In this document: positions 1 to 12,152 of the stretch, piece by piece | How positions within the stretch are numbered: the first letter of the stretch is position 1 | Layout: each line of letters begins with the position of its first letter | DNA from: Moringa oleifera | Lineage: Eukaryota; Streptophyta; Magnoliopsida; Brassicales; Moringaceae | Assembly: GCA_021397835.1 (NCBI GenBank) | Contig: JAJFZO010000094.1 | Location: forward strand, 6,424,001 to 6,488,000 | Direction of reading: 5' to 3' | Length of the DNA stretch: 64,000 nucleotides | Notes under the pieces: model-generated | Database searches by the model: none | What the model was told of the DNA's origin: nothing | Seen by the model: only the letters and a program-made list of their open reading frames with translations | Program-made: the position numbers and the translations under genes

Positions 1-124
1 GCGTCAAGACAACAGGAGAGGTCCAATGCCTCCTTCTCTGCTTCCTCCATGCCTGTATTTGTCTCTGCGCCAGCGAAATTTAAGACAACAAAGCTAAACT
101 CAAGGAGATCATCAGAACCATCTT
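1..124 (-). CDS. possible terminal-window exon of an unidentified minus-strand gene
   Basis: Reading the minus strand, a good 3' splice site (TTATTACAG) ends at 125 and the next 124 bases are open in one frame without a stop to the window edge. The translation starts EDGSDDLLEFSFVVLNFAG and continues acidic. I do not recognise it. The exon would be entered in phase 1, so an upstream exon must lie between about 130 and 400, where I could not place one with confidence. If real, this gene is divergent from the EDR2-like gene and shares its promoter region. It could equally be chance open sequence. Confidence 0.35.
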
Positions 125-644
125 CTGTAATAATTAACAAAGCCAATTATGTAATTATAGCATAATAACAGCTTTATAATGCACATAATATCCGATACGA
201 GCTCTCTCTCTCTCTCTGTCTCTCTCTATCCGTTTATCCTCTTACATATTCAAAGATTTGTCACAGAAGCTTTTGTTGAAAACAGAAAAGGAAACAAACA
301 GGGAAAAAGGTAAGGTTTACAGTCACCTATTTTTTATGCTGTGAAAGGATCCGACATTGTCGGACCCACCCGACCCACGTGAATTGCTCCCTTCCTCCCC
401 CTCTCTGTCGTCTCTCTTCTGGGTTTTCCTTGGTTTTAATTTTCAGAGAGTGGGAGATCCGTACTGCTGATACAGTGGCTTCTCTTTGATTTTCAGGTAA
501 ATGTTTGTTTTCTTCTTGTTGTTTTGTTTAATGATGTTATTCTGTCAATCTCCTTGTGTTAATCTTTCTGGGCCTTTCTTAACATTTTCAATTATGCATA
601 ATATTACCAGTAATGATATTCATCTTCTGTCTCTTTCTGCACAG

Positions 645-687
<43 letters not shown>

Positions 688-1766
688 AGTTTTACGCTTC
701 CTATCTTTTCATTTCATTGATAAAGCACCAAAACAGTAAATTTGTTTAGCTAGGATCTGGATTATCCTTCTTCAAAACTTGACCCTCATTTGGCCAATTT
801 TTGTAATTCCATCTGAAGCACATTTTGGTTTGTTTTTCTTCTAATAAATATATGCCTTGCTTCTGATGAATTTAAATTTATCTTTGATTTTTCCTTTTCG
901 TTGTTTGCTTTATGATTTTGTAGTTCTCCTTGAAAGCTAAATTGTTTGAATGTTCCTTTTGATGTAGGCATATATTTTCTTCATTTTTTGTTGTTTGGTT
1001 TTTCTCAATCCCGTTCGTGATTGTGTATTCTTTTACCTTATCAGATGTGGACCCTTTGCCATATATTCTCTTCACCTTCCTTGTCTCTCTTTTTTTTTTT
1101 TTTTTGGGTTTCTTCTCTCAAAGTGAAAAGACACTTCTGTGTAAAAGTGAAGGAGAAAATCTCTCTCAAATTCGTTCATAATTTGTTTCTTTGAGCGGTA
1201 AGAATTTACATTTTAGTATTGATGCGTTGAGATTTTCTGGCTTTGTTATGGCTTCTGTTTCTAGTTGTCAAGTTGTTTATTAAGATATTGAAGATGGTAG
1301 CTATTAGTTGGCAAGGATAGAATGTTGACTTCTAGAGGACTCGGTCTGCTTTCTTTATCTGGATTTCTTGTCTTATATAACTTCCTTGTTTCATGGTTCT
1401 TGTTTAAATGAATTACATGGTAGAGTTCTCCTTTACTTGTCTCTGGAAAATTATCCTCCTATTAGTATGCATTTTCAGTTCTTTTTTACTTGCTTGCTCT
1501 ACATAATCATGTAATCTGAAACTCTGTAAGCATGTTTTATCAAATTTTCCATCACTAGTAATCTGGCCATTTGCACCAGCCATGAATTTCAATATTGATG
1601 TTGTCTTGTTATGCTTTCATTCCAAAATGTCTTTTTGATACATCTTGCAGGCAACTTTCTTTTGTAGAGCAGATCGTGTTCTTGCATGTTTTTTCTGACA
1701 ATGCTGGCATCTCTAAGAAAGAATTCATTTTGTTGTTGTTCAGAGTTTTCTAACTAAGCAGTTGAA
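125..1766 (+). other. promoter and 5' leader with a 1.25-kb leader intron of the EDR2-like gene
   Basis: A CT-rich tract lies at about 201-230. A pyrimidine-rich stretch at about 385-425 is typical of plant core promoters. A leader exon appears to end at 496 (TTTTCAG then GTAAATG) and the next to begin at 1744 (TTGTTCAG), 23 bases before the start codon. The intron carries a long CT microsatellite at about 645-677. Long leader introns often raise expression in plants; here that is only inference. Transcript start not determined. Confidence 0.5.
645..690. repeat. CT dinucleotide microsatellite in leader intron
   Basis: About seventeen CT units are followed by a few TATC units (CTATCTATCTATAG), inside the predicted leader intron of the EDR2-like gene. 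It is a likely polymorphic marker. Confidence 0.9.
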
Positions 1767-4700
1767 ATGGGTAGTTGTGTATCAACACAATCAAAAAAAA
1801 TTAAGCCACTCAGAAGTTACCGCCACAGATCCTCCAAACACCATGGGAAAGTCATCAATCCTGTCCCTGATGGAACCAAGAAAAGGGCTAGCAATGCAGG
1901 AAGTTGCATGACAGATATCTCCTTTAGCGAGTATGTACACATGGACTTTGAGAAGTGTGCAACCACTGCTTGCAGAAAATCAGGGGTTTCAAACTCAACA
2001 TTCCATCTCACTCAGTTGCAATGGAGCCTTAGTCAAGTTGATTCAAATGGTATGCCCTTTCTTTTATCCAATATCCATAACTATTAGAAGGGAATAATGT
2101 TCTTTTGTGTCACTTTAGTCCTGGTATTTGTATAGATATACATTCTATTATTTCATTTCTGATGATTGTTTGCTTCCATTGTTTTCTGTCAATATAACTA
2201 TAATCTGTAAAGGAATTGCTGGCCTGAGGATCCTAAGACCTCAAGGCACCTAAGCACTTTTTGACTTGGGCTAACAACTACCTAAGCAATTCCTGCTGGT
2301 TAAATTCTTGCTGTTTTTCCTAGTAATTTCATGTGCACATTAGAGCTGAAAAGCTTGTACTGTCTACTGATGTCTGTGCTTGCAGTAGTTAGCCAAGAGG
2401 ATGCTTGGTTCGACTCTGTCAGTATTCTGGAATCTGAATCAGATGATGACTTCATTAGCGTGGCTGGAGGTAATGTCAGCTGACCTCAGTTCTTGATTAC
2501 TAGCTTTTGATTGTCAATGGAGAATGTGATTCTATTTTTTCAGACATTTCTGAATGGCTTATGAGACCTGTTTTGCTTTAACTCCTTTTTTGCTTTCATC
2601 CAGACGGTTTTCCATCCATGAACAATGCAATTGGGAACATTTCAAGTGGTCAAGTTCTTCAGTATGAGAGTTCTTCATGCGTTGTGGATGGCAAAGGTAA
2701 TTATGAAGAATACCGTGAAAGTTTTCTGAAAATAGATGGGGGTAAAGCCGAAAAACTTTTGAGCAAGGACGGATACAAGGAACCCAATGGATTTTCACTT
2801 ATCACTAAACAAGGTTATGAGCTCTCGCGCTTAGGGAAGGCTGATCAATCTTCGAACAACATGAAGAAACTCCTGGAACATTCTTACGGAAGCTTTAAAG
2901 GTTTAAAAGAGGAAAGACGTGATTCCGAAGAGAAAACCTTAAGATCTAGCTTAAGCCGGTTGGTACCTTCTCTGAGCTTTAATGACAAGATTCTAAATTC
3001 ATCTATGGGACCACAGTCCCAAAGAAAGAAATCAGCTGTTCTGAGACTTTCATTTAAAAGGAGATCATGCGATGGGGAAGAAACCACTGAACACTGTATG
3101 TATTAACGTCTACTAATGTTAGTAGTGAAATTTCATCTTTTCCTTGTTCGTGCACATTTCCTATACTCCCTAGGCACAACATCTCTTCTCCTTGATACAT
3201 TTCAGGTTCGTCGAAGAGATTCTTATACCACCCCAGAGCAGGATTTGTAATTCCCCGTTGCACTGGGGAGAAGCCAAGTCCAGGATGTTGGTGTGAGATT
3301 CCACCTTCAACTTTCAAACTCCGTGGTGAGACCTATTTCAGGTATGCACATCACTCCCTGGAATGGATTGCCTGAGCATTTACATTGAGTTTCTCTTCTT
3401 TTCACCCTTTCTGTGCTTTGATATGGATATGATTGTGGAATGATCTGCTGTGTAGAGATAAGCGGAAGTGCCCTGCTCGGAATTGCAGCCCATATACTCC
3501 CATTGGTGTTGATTTATTTGTCTGCCCAAGAAAGATAAATCACATCGCCCAGCATCTTGAGCTTCCTAATATTAAAGCAGACACAACAGCTCCTCCTCTT
3601 CTAATCGTAAACATCCAGGTAACCATAGAACAACTTATTCCTTCTTTCCTTTTTCTTTCTTGGGTTATTCTTCTTTTTGCTGCTGCAGTAGCTTAGTGCA
3701 TTAGGGCCCAAAATTGCTTCAAGAAATAGAGAAAACTTGAAGAAATTATAAGCATAGCTCATGTTATATCTGATCATTGACTTCTGTGCTGTTTGACAGC
3801 TCCCTACTTATCCTGCTGCAATGTTCCTGGGTGATACTGATGGGGAAGGGATGAGTCTTGTACTTTACTTTAAAATCTCTGAGAACTTTGAAAAGGAAAT
3901 TTCTCAACAATATCAGGAAAGCATCAAGGTAATGCACTTCGAATAATCTATCTATATTTCTATTTCTTGGGATTCTTTTGCAGTTTTAGTTTTTTTTTTT
4001 AAACACTGAACAGCCTTTCTCCCCTAACATCTCAAGTTAGCAGGCAGGGGCAGAATCTGAATCTGCTGTAGAAATTGGAAGATATTGCAAGATGGAAGCG
4101 AAGCTAATGCTGCATTAACTGAGACACTGAATAATACCATTGTGATCATTTAATTGTCTCCAACATCATCTTTTATTTTATTAAGATTTTTGGTTTTGAT
4201 CCCAGAAATTGGTGGAGGATGAGATGGAAAAGGTCAAAGGGTTTGCAAAAGAATCGAATGTTCCTTTCAGAGAAAGGCTAAAGATCATGGCTGGAGTCGT
4301 CAATCCAGAGGATCTCAACATGAGCTCTGCCGAAAGGAAGCTTGTAAATGCTTATAACGAAAAGCCTGTTCTTTCACGTCCTCAGCACAACTTCTACAAG
4401 GTAAAGCAAGAACTTTCTTCCTTTTCTCAGACCTTAAGAGAATTAGAATCTGAACCTAGTCTACAACTTGACGCTTGTTTAACAGTAAACTGAAGCCCTC
4501 AGATCTTATATTCTCTTCTTGGCTCGTGAATGCTATGAATTATTAACGTTTGGTGCATAGTTCATTGTGCAGGGCTCAAACTACTTCGAGATTGATTTGG
4601 ATATTCATCGCTTCAGCTACATATCAAGGAAAGGACTCGAGTCATTCAGAGACCGTCTGAAAAATGGGGTACTTGATCTCGGCCTAACAATCCAGGTGAA

Positions 4701-4895
4701 AAGCAAGAACACTTTTTCCAATATCAAGTGTTCCATACAACTGAATCTGCCTTTGACCCTGTTGATATTCATGTTTAACAGGCACAAAAACCAGAAGAAC
4801 TGCCGGAGCAAGTGCTGTGCTGCCTGAGACTGAACAAGATCGATTTTGTGGATCACGGCCAAATGCCTACGCTAATGGCCCTGGAAGATGACTGA
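1767..4895 (+). CDS. EDR2-like DUF1336 protein, N-myristoylated type
   Basis: The spliced product is 572 aa. Exons: 1767-2049, 2386-2469, 2604-3095, 3206-3341, 3456-3618, 3800-3928, 4206-4400, 4573-4695, 4782-4895. All junctions are GT..AG and frames agree. The first residues, [14 protein letters not shown], fit an N-myristoylation and palmitoylation signal, suggesting membrane attachment. The middle, encoded by the large third exon, is polar, probably disordered, and poorly conserved. From about residue 290 to the end lies the EDR2 C-terminal (DUF1336) domain, with stretches such as [38 protein letters not shown] and [19 protein letters not shown]. In Arabidopsis the related EDR2 protein, which adds PH and START domains, limits defence-related cell death. 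This protein lacks those domains, so it belongs to the shorter DUF1336 group, whose biochemical role is not established. Lipid binding is an inference. Confidence 0.9.
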
Positions 4896-5479
4896 TTTTG
4901 ATGGTGAGACGCAGGATCGGCATTGGGCACATAAACTGCAGTGATACTGCCTCCATGTAATGGAGGATAATAGATCCCTGCCATTCCAACCTTATGTATC
5001 TGTAATTTATTATAATGAAAAGAGAAATGAAAAAATGAAAAGGGCATAGTCTTCAAATATCATGAATTCAAATGTTTTTTTTTAGTGTAAATTACATTGT
5101 TTATTTGTAATATGATGAGATAATATTTAGCTAATAATGGTCAAAAGACTTTTGTGACCAGCTCAGCTTGATTTGAAAAAAGGAGATTTTTTTTTTCAAA
5201 TTTGAATTAAATAATCTAATGTTTTTATTTTAAAGACATTAAATAATAGTTAAATTATTTTTTGATGTTGCTAATTATTTTTTAAAATTATTTTTATAAT
5301 GTTTAGTGAGAAAGATAGAAAATAAAGAAAAAAAGTAATGAAGTACATTTTTTAAACTCATTATTCATGCAAATGAAAAGATATTTAAAATATCAATAAG
5401 TTGAATATTGTAAAAAAATATGTATTTTATCGGGGGACACAGACGTCAATGAGTGAGAAAATGGTGGCAAGGAAGGAAA
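4896..5479. other. 3' UTR of the EDR2-like gene and AT-rich spacer
   Basis: The first about 150 bases look like 3' UTR, with A-rich possible polyadenylation signals near 5010-5045. From about 5080 the sequence is very AT-rich with T and A runs. I see no gene in it. Confidence 0.6.
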
Positions 5480-5487
5480 GTAAATTT

Positions 5488-5518
5488 AGGGTTTGAGGGA
5501 ATAATAATAATATAAATA
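5488..5518 (+). promoter_or_regulatory. telo-box and TATA box of a candidate small transcription unit
   Basis: AGGGTTT (a telo-box) lies at 5488-5494 and TATAAATA at 5511-5518. The spacing suits a plant core promoter with transcription starting near 5540-5550, pointing right into a GC-rich stretch. Telo-boxes are common in promoters of plant ribosomal-protein and snoRNA genes. Activity here is inferred only. Confidence 0.45.
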
Positions 5519-5539
5519 GAAGAGGCAGGGGGGACGGAA

Positions 5540-5760
5540 AGCAAACGCCCGAGGCCGAGCGCTTACCTCTTGAGTTAGGGGTGGCGTGGTATTCCACAGG
5601 GAGAGGTTCTGTTTTGTGGCGCACTGTAAAGGGTGCGTTGGGCGCACATCAATATCTTTGGGGACTCCATGGCCGCTTTGCTGCTCTAGTCTCTGCTGCC
5701 AAAGCGAGGGGATTGCCCTACATTTCTTCTTTCTTTTTCTGTTTATTGAATTTTCAACAA
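5540..5760 (+). ncRNA. candidate structured or non-coding transcript, GC-rich
   Basis: This stretch of about 200 bases is much richer in G and C than the DNA around it and lies just downstream of a TATA box. It can form hairpins: CGCAC with GTGCG at about 5622-5639, and CGCTTTG with CAAAGCG at about 5673-5707. It ends in a pyrimidine run containing TTTTT near 5738. The open frames crossing it (about 60 to 90 codons on either strand) match nothing I know. I compared it by eye with SRP, U3, RNase P/MRP and spliceosomal RNAs and saw no match. It could be a first exon of a long non-coding RNA, a small structured RNA, or an old gene fragment. Confidence 0.3.
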
Positions 5761-6446
5761 TTCTCATGTTAAATCTTCATTCGTTTCTCTCGGTTTCTGA
5801 AATTCTTGTTTAATTTTAGGGGTTCCTTTTTTCTTTACGTGGGACTCATGTTTTAAGGGTTCATAGAAAGATGCAATCGTGTAGATTATGTTGCAGAAGG
5901 TCACTATGTGTGATCGTTAGGGTTTATTATGGATATTGTTTTCACAGGAAACCCTATTTCCGGAGGAATTGCAGACAAAAGAGCTTGATTGGGTGCCAGG
6001 TCTGGTTAGTGTGAATTCTATGAACACAATGCCAATAAAAAATTATTAGAAAGGAAAAAAAAGAAATCGTTCCATATTGTCATCATGGGTTCTTTGAACC
6101 ATGAAACTTGCTAACCAAAACTGCTTTGCTCTTCTTCTGTTTCGTTGCTTCATTTCAATCTTTCTTCCTGTTTTCCCCAATAACTAGTGGAACTCTGATT
6201 TTCTTTTTCCTTTCCTTTTGAAATTGAATACTATTCATTCACAACAAAAAAGGTAAAGAGAAGGAAGAACTTTATACAATTTCTTTTCTTGAATACAATT
6301 TATAAATGAGCATATATACTCTGGCTGAAAACAAAGCATGCCAGCCATCATCTGCGGGGGTTTTGAGCTCGAGGAGATGGAAATTACCATTGCTGGACAA
6401 TGTCTTATAAGGCTGTCTAGTAACTCTCTATGCAGGCATTCCATGC
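5761..6446. other. spacer and 3' UTR of the CDK-like kinase gene
   Basis: No coding sequence was recognised. The part nearest 6446 (to about 6230) should be the 3' UTR of the minus-strand kinase gene. The rest is AT-rich with no clear feature. Confidence 0.5.
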
Positions 6447-9400
6447 TTAGCGATCATCTTCTTCTGCAAAAGACCATATTAAGATCTGTCATACTCCTGT
6501 TATCCAAAATGCTTAGTTCTGTTTTCATAGAGTTATTTGTTTTACTCAATTAACATATGCTTTAATACATTAGATGAGGGAACTTTGTACCTCTTTCATA
6601 CTGTGACTTGTGAACTGCTCGACGAATAATACTATCATTTCTTCGCAAGATTTCATCGATTCTATGCACCTGAGATAGCACTGGTCCTGATGTAATCAGA
6701 GCATTCCCACCGTTGTGACCCTACCAAGTTGTGAAATAGGCAACCAGTTTCAAAATCAGTGGACAAGATTAAAATGAAGTGCAGAAACTAGCTGGGAAGC
6801 CTGAGATCAACTTTTCAAAATCAGTGGACAAGAATAAAATGGAAGTGCAGAAACTAGCTGGGAAGCCTGAGATCAACTCTTCTTCCTATACACCCCACAC
6901 TCTCTCTTCGTCAAGCAAAATGAATCAAGAAACATCAAAAGACAGCTTATAACCTTGTCTTTTGCACCGCCTCGAGTAACTGGATAATATGTGAATTAGA
7001 TTGCAGCATTTAATTTGTCTCAATGCAAATGATGCCAATTAGCTTACCAGATTATTTACTGGAGAGCCTTCTTCATCCTGATGTGTCCCTCTGAGGTCCT
7101 GAGAAAAGTACACATCAGATAGATCGTAAGGAGTTTGCTCATCGAAATGGTTTTGCTGCTGCATTGTCGCACCCTTGGTACCCTTGGCCATCTCATGTAA
7201 GTCATGTGCTCCAGATTCAGTATGAAATCTGTGCGAAGGAGCTTCACTCTCCTTGTTTGTCAAGCCAAAAGTATTCTTGGCAAACATGATACTTGATGCG
7301 CTAACTTTACTTCTTGAACTAGGCTGAATGTAAGTTAACGTGGATAAGGCATCCTGTTGTTTTCGCCTTTTCCCCCAAGCAAAGCTGCTTGGTGCTATGG
7401 CTTGTGATAGTGCTGTGTAGAGATAATCCCCTTGAGTGGTAGCCGTGCCTTGGGAAGCCTCCGATGCAGTATCGCAAAGTGAATGCAGCTGTTCTCTACT
7501 TGTAGCACTTGCTCTTCCTTTATGATTAGCTGCCGTCCCATCAAGGTTCTCATGACCGAATTGGGCATTCCCTTGAGTTTCCTGTACAGATGAGAACAGG
7601 GAACCAGATTCGAATTAGCTCTCTTCCATGGTGGCATACAAGTTCATCTGCATGCAAACAGAGCGGGAGAGGGAGAGAAACCTCTGCTCGTTCCAATTTA
7701 CTGTAATTCTTAGCATCTTGCACCAATTTATGAATTCTTCTTGGTTTTCTTGATGCTCCAGAATCTCGCATCTTAACACCGGCCCTTTTCCTGGACGAAC
7801 AATAACTATTTAAGTAATGTTTGCTGATAACACTCGAGGGATTCATGATCTTTTGGATTTTAACTTCTAAGTTACATCCAAGACATGATCTTTCCCAGTG
7901 ATGAAAAGCCGTTCTTGCTCTACCGTCAAGAAACAGGTATCTCAGTTTTACAAGGAGAGCCCCAGAATTGGCAAACTCACCGAAAGGGTACTCAGCCGCT
8001 AAATGTGTGCTTATACGTGTAACAGGGTTAGAACATCTATGAATGCAGGATACATGCAACCTCAAGTTTCATAATGTAAAGTGTGCAAATACATCTCAGG
8101 TAACTTGAGGAATTAGCTGCAAACAGGGAAACACTATAGGAAGCGAAACAGCATGAGTTATAAGATAGCTGCCTTTGGTGCAGAACAATAAATGAAAGAA
8201 AGATTTACCTTCGTAATTCTTCACGATGTTTAGCATCCATTTCTTTGTTAGGTGGGTACTTCGGCAAGCTTGATGGATCACATGCATAAGGTCTTGTATT
8301 GAAATACTGAGAACAAGGTAGGGTAAATAAATATAAGAAGCATGTGTCACAATACCAATAAGGGGACAACACTTGTCTGCGATAACCAATTGTGAAACTT
8401 CTCAATTGAAATCATTTTGGTCAATTGATCAAGCTTATCAAACTCTGAACTTGACAATTTAAAGTAGAACGAACAAGTTTCAATGAAAAGCTACCTCAGA
8501 AATAAGGGCAGATGAAGCAGTTCCACGCTTCTCGGGTTCTATGGAAAGAAAAATTTGCAGCAAATTCACTGCACTTGTAGGAAACTCTTTACACCTTTCG
8601 CGTAGAGTACTTTCATAAGGATGCTGGGGTTTAAACATGGTTACATGAGGAACCTTAGACTTCTTCCAGTACTCCTCAGTTGGAGAACCGCAAAGTTTAT
8701 AGATTTTGTGTAATTGTTCAATCTGCAAGTTTAACAGAGCAGACTAATCAACATCAACAGTAAACAGGTAATAGCCTATTTCATAAAGGACACGATCCTA
8801 AAATTTTTCATTTTCAAGAAAAAAGAAAATAGGTAGCAGGCCTCACTCAATAAGGTTTTTGAGATACAGTTGACCTAAACTTGCCTCTGTCTTGGAAAAC
8901 TAATAAAGATGTCTTAGTGAGTTTTGGAAAGTAAGTCAATAAGTATTGAAGAGAGAAACAAGATTCTAAGACCACTGCCATGAACATCGTCAAATGTGCA
9001 AAAAGTAGGAAAGAAAAGTTTGGAGATAAGAAGTTAAATCAGAAAAAAGATGTAAATTGACTCCAAATCTGATGGGGTCATAAGAATTTTATTTATCCAA
9101 GAATTATGTGAGGGAATGAGCAGTCGTTTCTGACTACATTTCTGACTTGAAAATTCTTTCATTAATCTCACAGCAGCAAAAGATTACTAGTATTTGGAGA
9201 AGTTACACAGTATGAAGAAAAAAGAGAAGCAAATGCATCTTACATTTTTGATAATAGCTTAATAGCTATGGGCATAAGGTTTTATGCATAAGTTAATATT
9301 TACGAAAAAGTAAATGCAATCAGAGGCAAGACAATATATACAGCTTTCACCACTTGTATGAGACCTTTAAGCATACTAAATGAAAAAAGTTAGAGAAAGG

Positions 9401-12152
9401 CATAGATGCAGGAGAGTTGGTTTATTTATTTTTTTTTCTGGCACTGTTTACCACTTCCTATTTTCCCCATTTCATGGTTGCACTACAGTAACAAATTACC
9501 TCAGTTCTCCCTTTAAGGATTGGCTTTCCTAATAGGATTTCTGCAAACACACAGCCCACACTCCACAAATCAACGGATACTCCATAATTTGTTGATCCCA
9601 TCAGAAGCTCAGGAGCACGATACCATAAAGTTACCACACGACTAGTTAGCTGGTTCTTATTCCTTGGGGTAATGATATTTGCCAATCCAAAATCTCCCAA
9701 TTTCAAAATGCCTTGATTGTTTACCAAGATGTTAGATGCCTTGATGTCCCGATGCACTATACCTCGTAAGTGACAATGTTCCAATCCCCACAATAGCTGC
9801 TTCATGTAACACTTGATCTACAACCATCAGAAGAAAAAATGGCTTAAACTTCTTAAGCAGAAAAAGGGCTGGGAAACAAAGAAGATATTTATCGGCTAGA
9901 TGTTAAAGACAAATTGCCTTTTGGGGAAAATTGAAACAATAATGTTGGAGTTCAAACACCAGAGACGAACATTTTACCATTAACTTCATGCAGAAAGAGT
10001 ATTTAAGAAAATACCTGAGACTCACTGAACCTGATGTCAGGACAAGACGATAACCCAGCAAGATCATGTTCCATGTATTCAAATACAAGATATATGCTAT
10101 TTGACAATCGAGAGGTGATGATCCCCTCCAATTTCATTATATTTGGATGGTCAAGCCTGCGGAGAATCATTATTTCACGTGCCATAAACCTAATACTCTC
10201 TGGTTGGAAATTGTCAAAGCGCACCTTCTTCAGGGCAACCACCCTCCCAGATTCAACTTCACGTGCACGGAACACACTGCTGTATGTACCTTGTCCAATC
10301 TGCACACAGGGCAGAAGACAGAAAGAATTCTAGTCAGAATGAAGAGTAAGGAGGGCAAGCTATGATAATGAGCCATTTATTGTAGCACAAATAAATAGTT
10401 AGAAAAGGGAAACAATCATCATCACAACATTAGCTGCTTATCCAACACTTTGAAGGTTGAGATGATATTGCATGAGAGTTCAACAGAAACCACTTAGCCG
10501 CTTGTTGTTAAGCATTAAATATGTGTACAATGCACAAGATAGAGTCCTGACAGTATTTCACAGTAGCAAGGCCTTAAAAAAGGCCATAGCCATTTAAGGT
10601 TATGTTACCAGGCTGATAATCTTGATGCAATAGGGCATCACTCAAGGTGAATAAGTTCCCAATGTTTTAAACCAAAATATCACATCACATTAGTCTGTAC
10701 ACCCAATTCCTCCAGGCACACATGTCAATCAATTCAATGGGATAAAGGGTTTTGAAGCAAGCATGCCAGTAGGTGAAGGTCAAATACAACCTACAGAGTA
10801 AAAATCATCATCTTCTTCTTCTGTCTTTCCACCACAAGCTTCAGGGTTCAATATGTAGAGGACTGGTAAGATAAATTGTGGTTAACTTTGTTCCATTATG
10901 GCAAAAAAAGATTTTGTACTTTAGGACCAACTTATCATTCTCTAACTTTGTCTGTACAGATAATTGAAACTGTGATGCCAGTAATAGTTTTAGCTGTCAC
11001 CAACAGGTTTGGTTTCCAACCCTGCTCCACAATTTCGTCTGAAAATCACAATCTTTAGACTTAGCAGTAGAACTTGCATTTTTGGATACTCACAATTGGT
11101 TGGACTTTCTATTAACTCCCAAAGACCTACAGATTTAACAGATTCATGCCTTCTCAAAGGATTTATCATATATCACTTTCTTTCGGTTTCCCTGCAATAG
11201 TCAGGTTGGAAACTCCATTTCCTTCTCCTTCGCATTCTACTGCCATCTTAGAAAGTTGTTTTGAGGATATTCACCTGCTTGAAGCTAATTTGTCAACATA
11301 TTTTATTAATTGAGCTCAGATAAGGGAGGTGCGTTACAATGAACAATGGTCAGAGAGCCATATCTAGAAAGGAAACTCAACATCTTTAAGGCCTTGAAAA
11401 TAAAATCCAATTGATACGTGACAAAAATTTGATGACATTAAGCTTGAAGCCATTCCAATAAAAATGAATATTGTTGTTTACCTATGATTGCTCGAGTTCT
11501 TAGCCAGGGATATCATTCCTCCTTGCATACAAGGTGCAAACAGGAATAAACAAATCCATGTATACATTTGAAACAAGAACAAACAAATCCATGCATACAT
11601 TTGAAACATATTATGGGCCAAATAACTTCCATACCAAGAAACCGATATATAATGCACATAATGAACGATAAAAATGAGAGTAGCAATATTTTCAAACATT
11701 CATAACCAAACATCAAAAGCAAACAACTAGCCAAGCAAGTTCAAAATTTCCATAGATACCTTCTCCATTTTCTCAAAAGCATCAGCCTGGAGTGGCACCC
11801 ATCCTTGAACAGCCTCAGCCGCAGCGGCACTGAGCCAGGCGGGCCACCCCGCTGCAACCTGCTCCGCCTCCACATTCCCATAAGACAAGCCAAGTTTCAC
11901 GTCGCCACTGTTCGTCCCGTTGGAGCTCGCCTTCTTGGATTTCTTGGAATGGCGGTTACCGCTGCACTGACTACTCTGATTGTGGTTATGGCGATTCTGC
12001 AAATGTAAATCCTCCTCCCTCGAGCCAATCTTGGGGTGGCCGGATGAATCCTTGGAGGAGAGGCCAGGTATCAGCCCAGGGGCATTGTCTCTGTCATGAA
12101 CAGGGGAGGCAGCCACGACAGACGCGACATGCTTGGAACTGATGCAACCCAT
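6447..12152 (-). CDS. CDK-like serine/threonine kinase, myristoylated CDC2C/CRK type
   Basis: The spliced product is 703 aa. Exons in transcript order: 12152-11760, 10299-10015, 9817-9500, 8722-8495, 8306-8209, 7790-7682, 7581-7048, 6720-6591, 6463-6447. The N-terminus MGCISSKHV fits myristoylation and palmitoylation, so the kinase is probably membrane-attached. The kinase domain runs from about residue 128 to 415: glycine loop IGQGTYSSVF (132-141), ATP lysine in VALKKV (Lys155), PESIRFM helix in place of the CDK PSTAIRE, catalytic HRDIKASNIL (Asp250), DFG (268-270), activation segment VVTLWYRAPE and DLWSVGC. All catalytic residues are present. The C-terminal about 285 residues are polar and carry the basic motif RKRAGVKMRDSGASRKPRR. 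The domain order and length fit the plant CDC2C/At1g54610-like group, whose substrates are mostly unknown. Cyclin dependence is not shown. The last coding exon is only 17 bases and encodes EEDDR with a split codon, so automated models may miss it. Confidence 0.93.
6748..6881. repeat. 65-bp tandem duplication in a kinase intron
   Basis: Two copies with a 65-base period begin at 6751 and 6816, each starting CAAAATCAGTGGACAAGA and ending near CCTGAGATCAACT. They differ at only a few positions. The duplication lies in the intron between kinase exons 7 and 8 and does not affect coding sequence. Confidence 0.9.
11549..11613. repeat. 33-bp tandem duplication in kinase intron 1
   Basis: Two copies of a 33-base unit containing AACAAATCCATG and ATACATTTGAAACA begin near 11549 and 11582. 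They lie in the long first intron of the kinase gene (11759-10300). Confidence 0.85.

Noticed and set aside
5540..5760. Assigning the GC-rich locus to SRP RNA, RNase MRP, U3 or telomerase RNA
   Set aside because: No diagnostic boxes of these RNAs, and no upstream sequence element of the plant snRNA type, could be found. It was left as an unassigned candidate.
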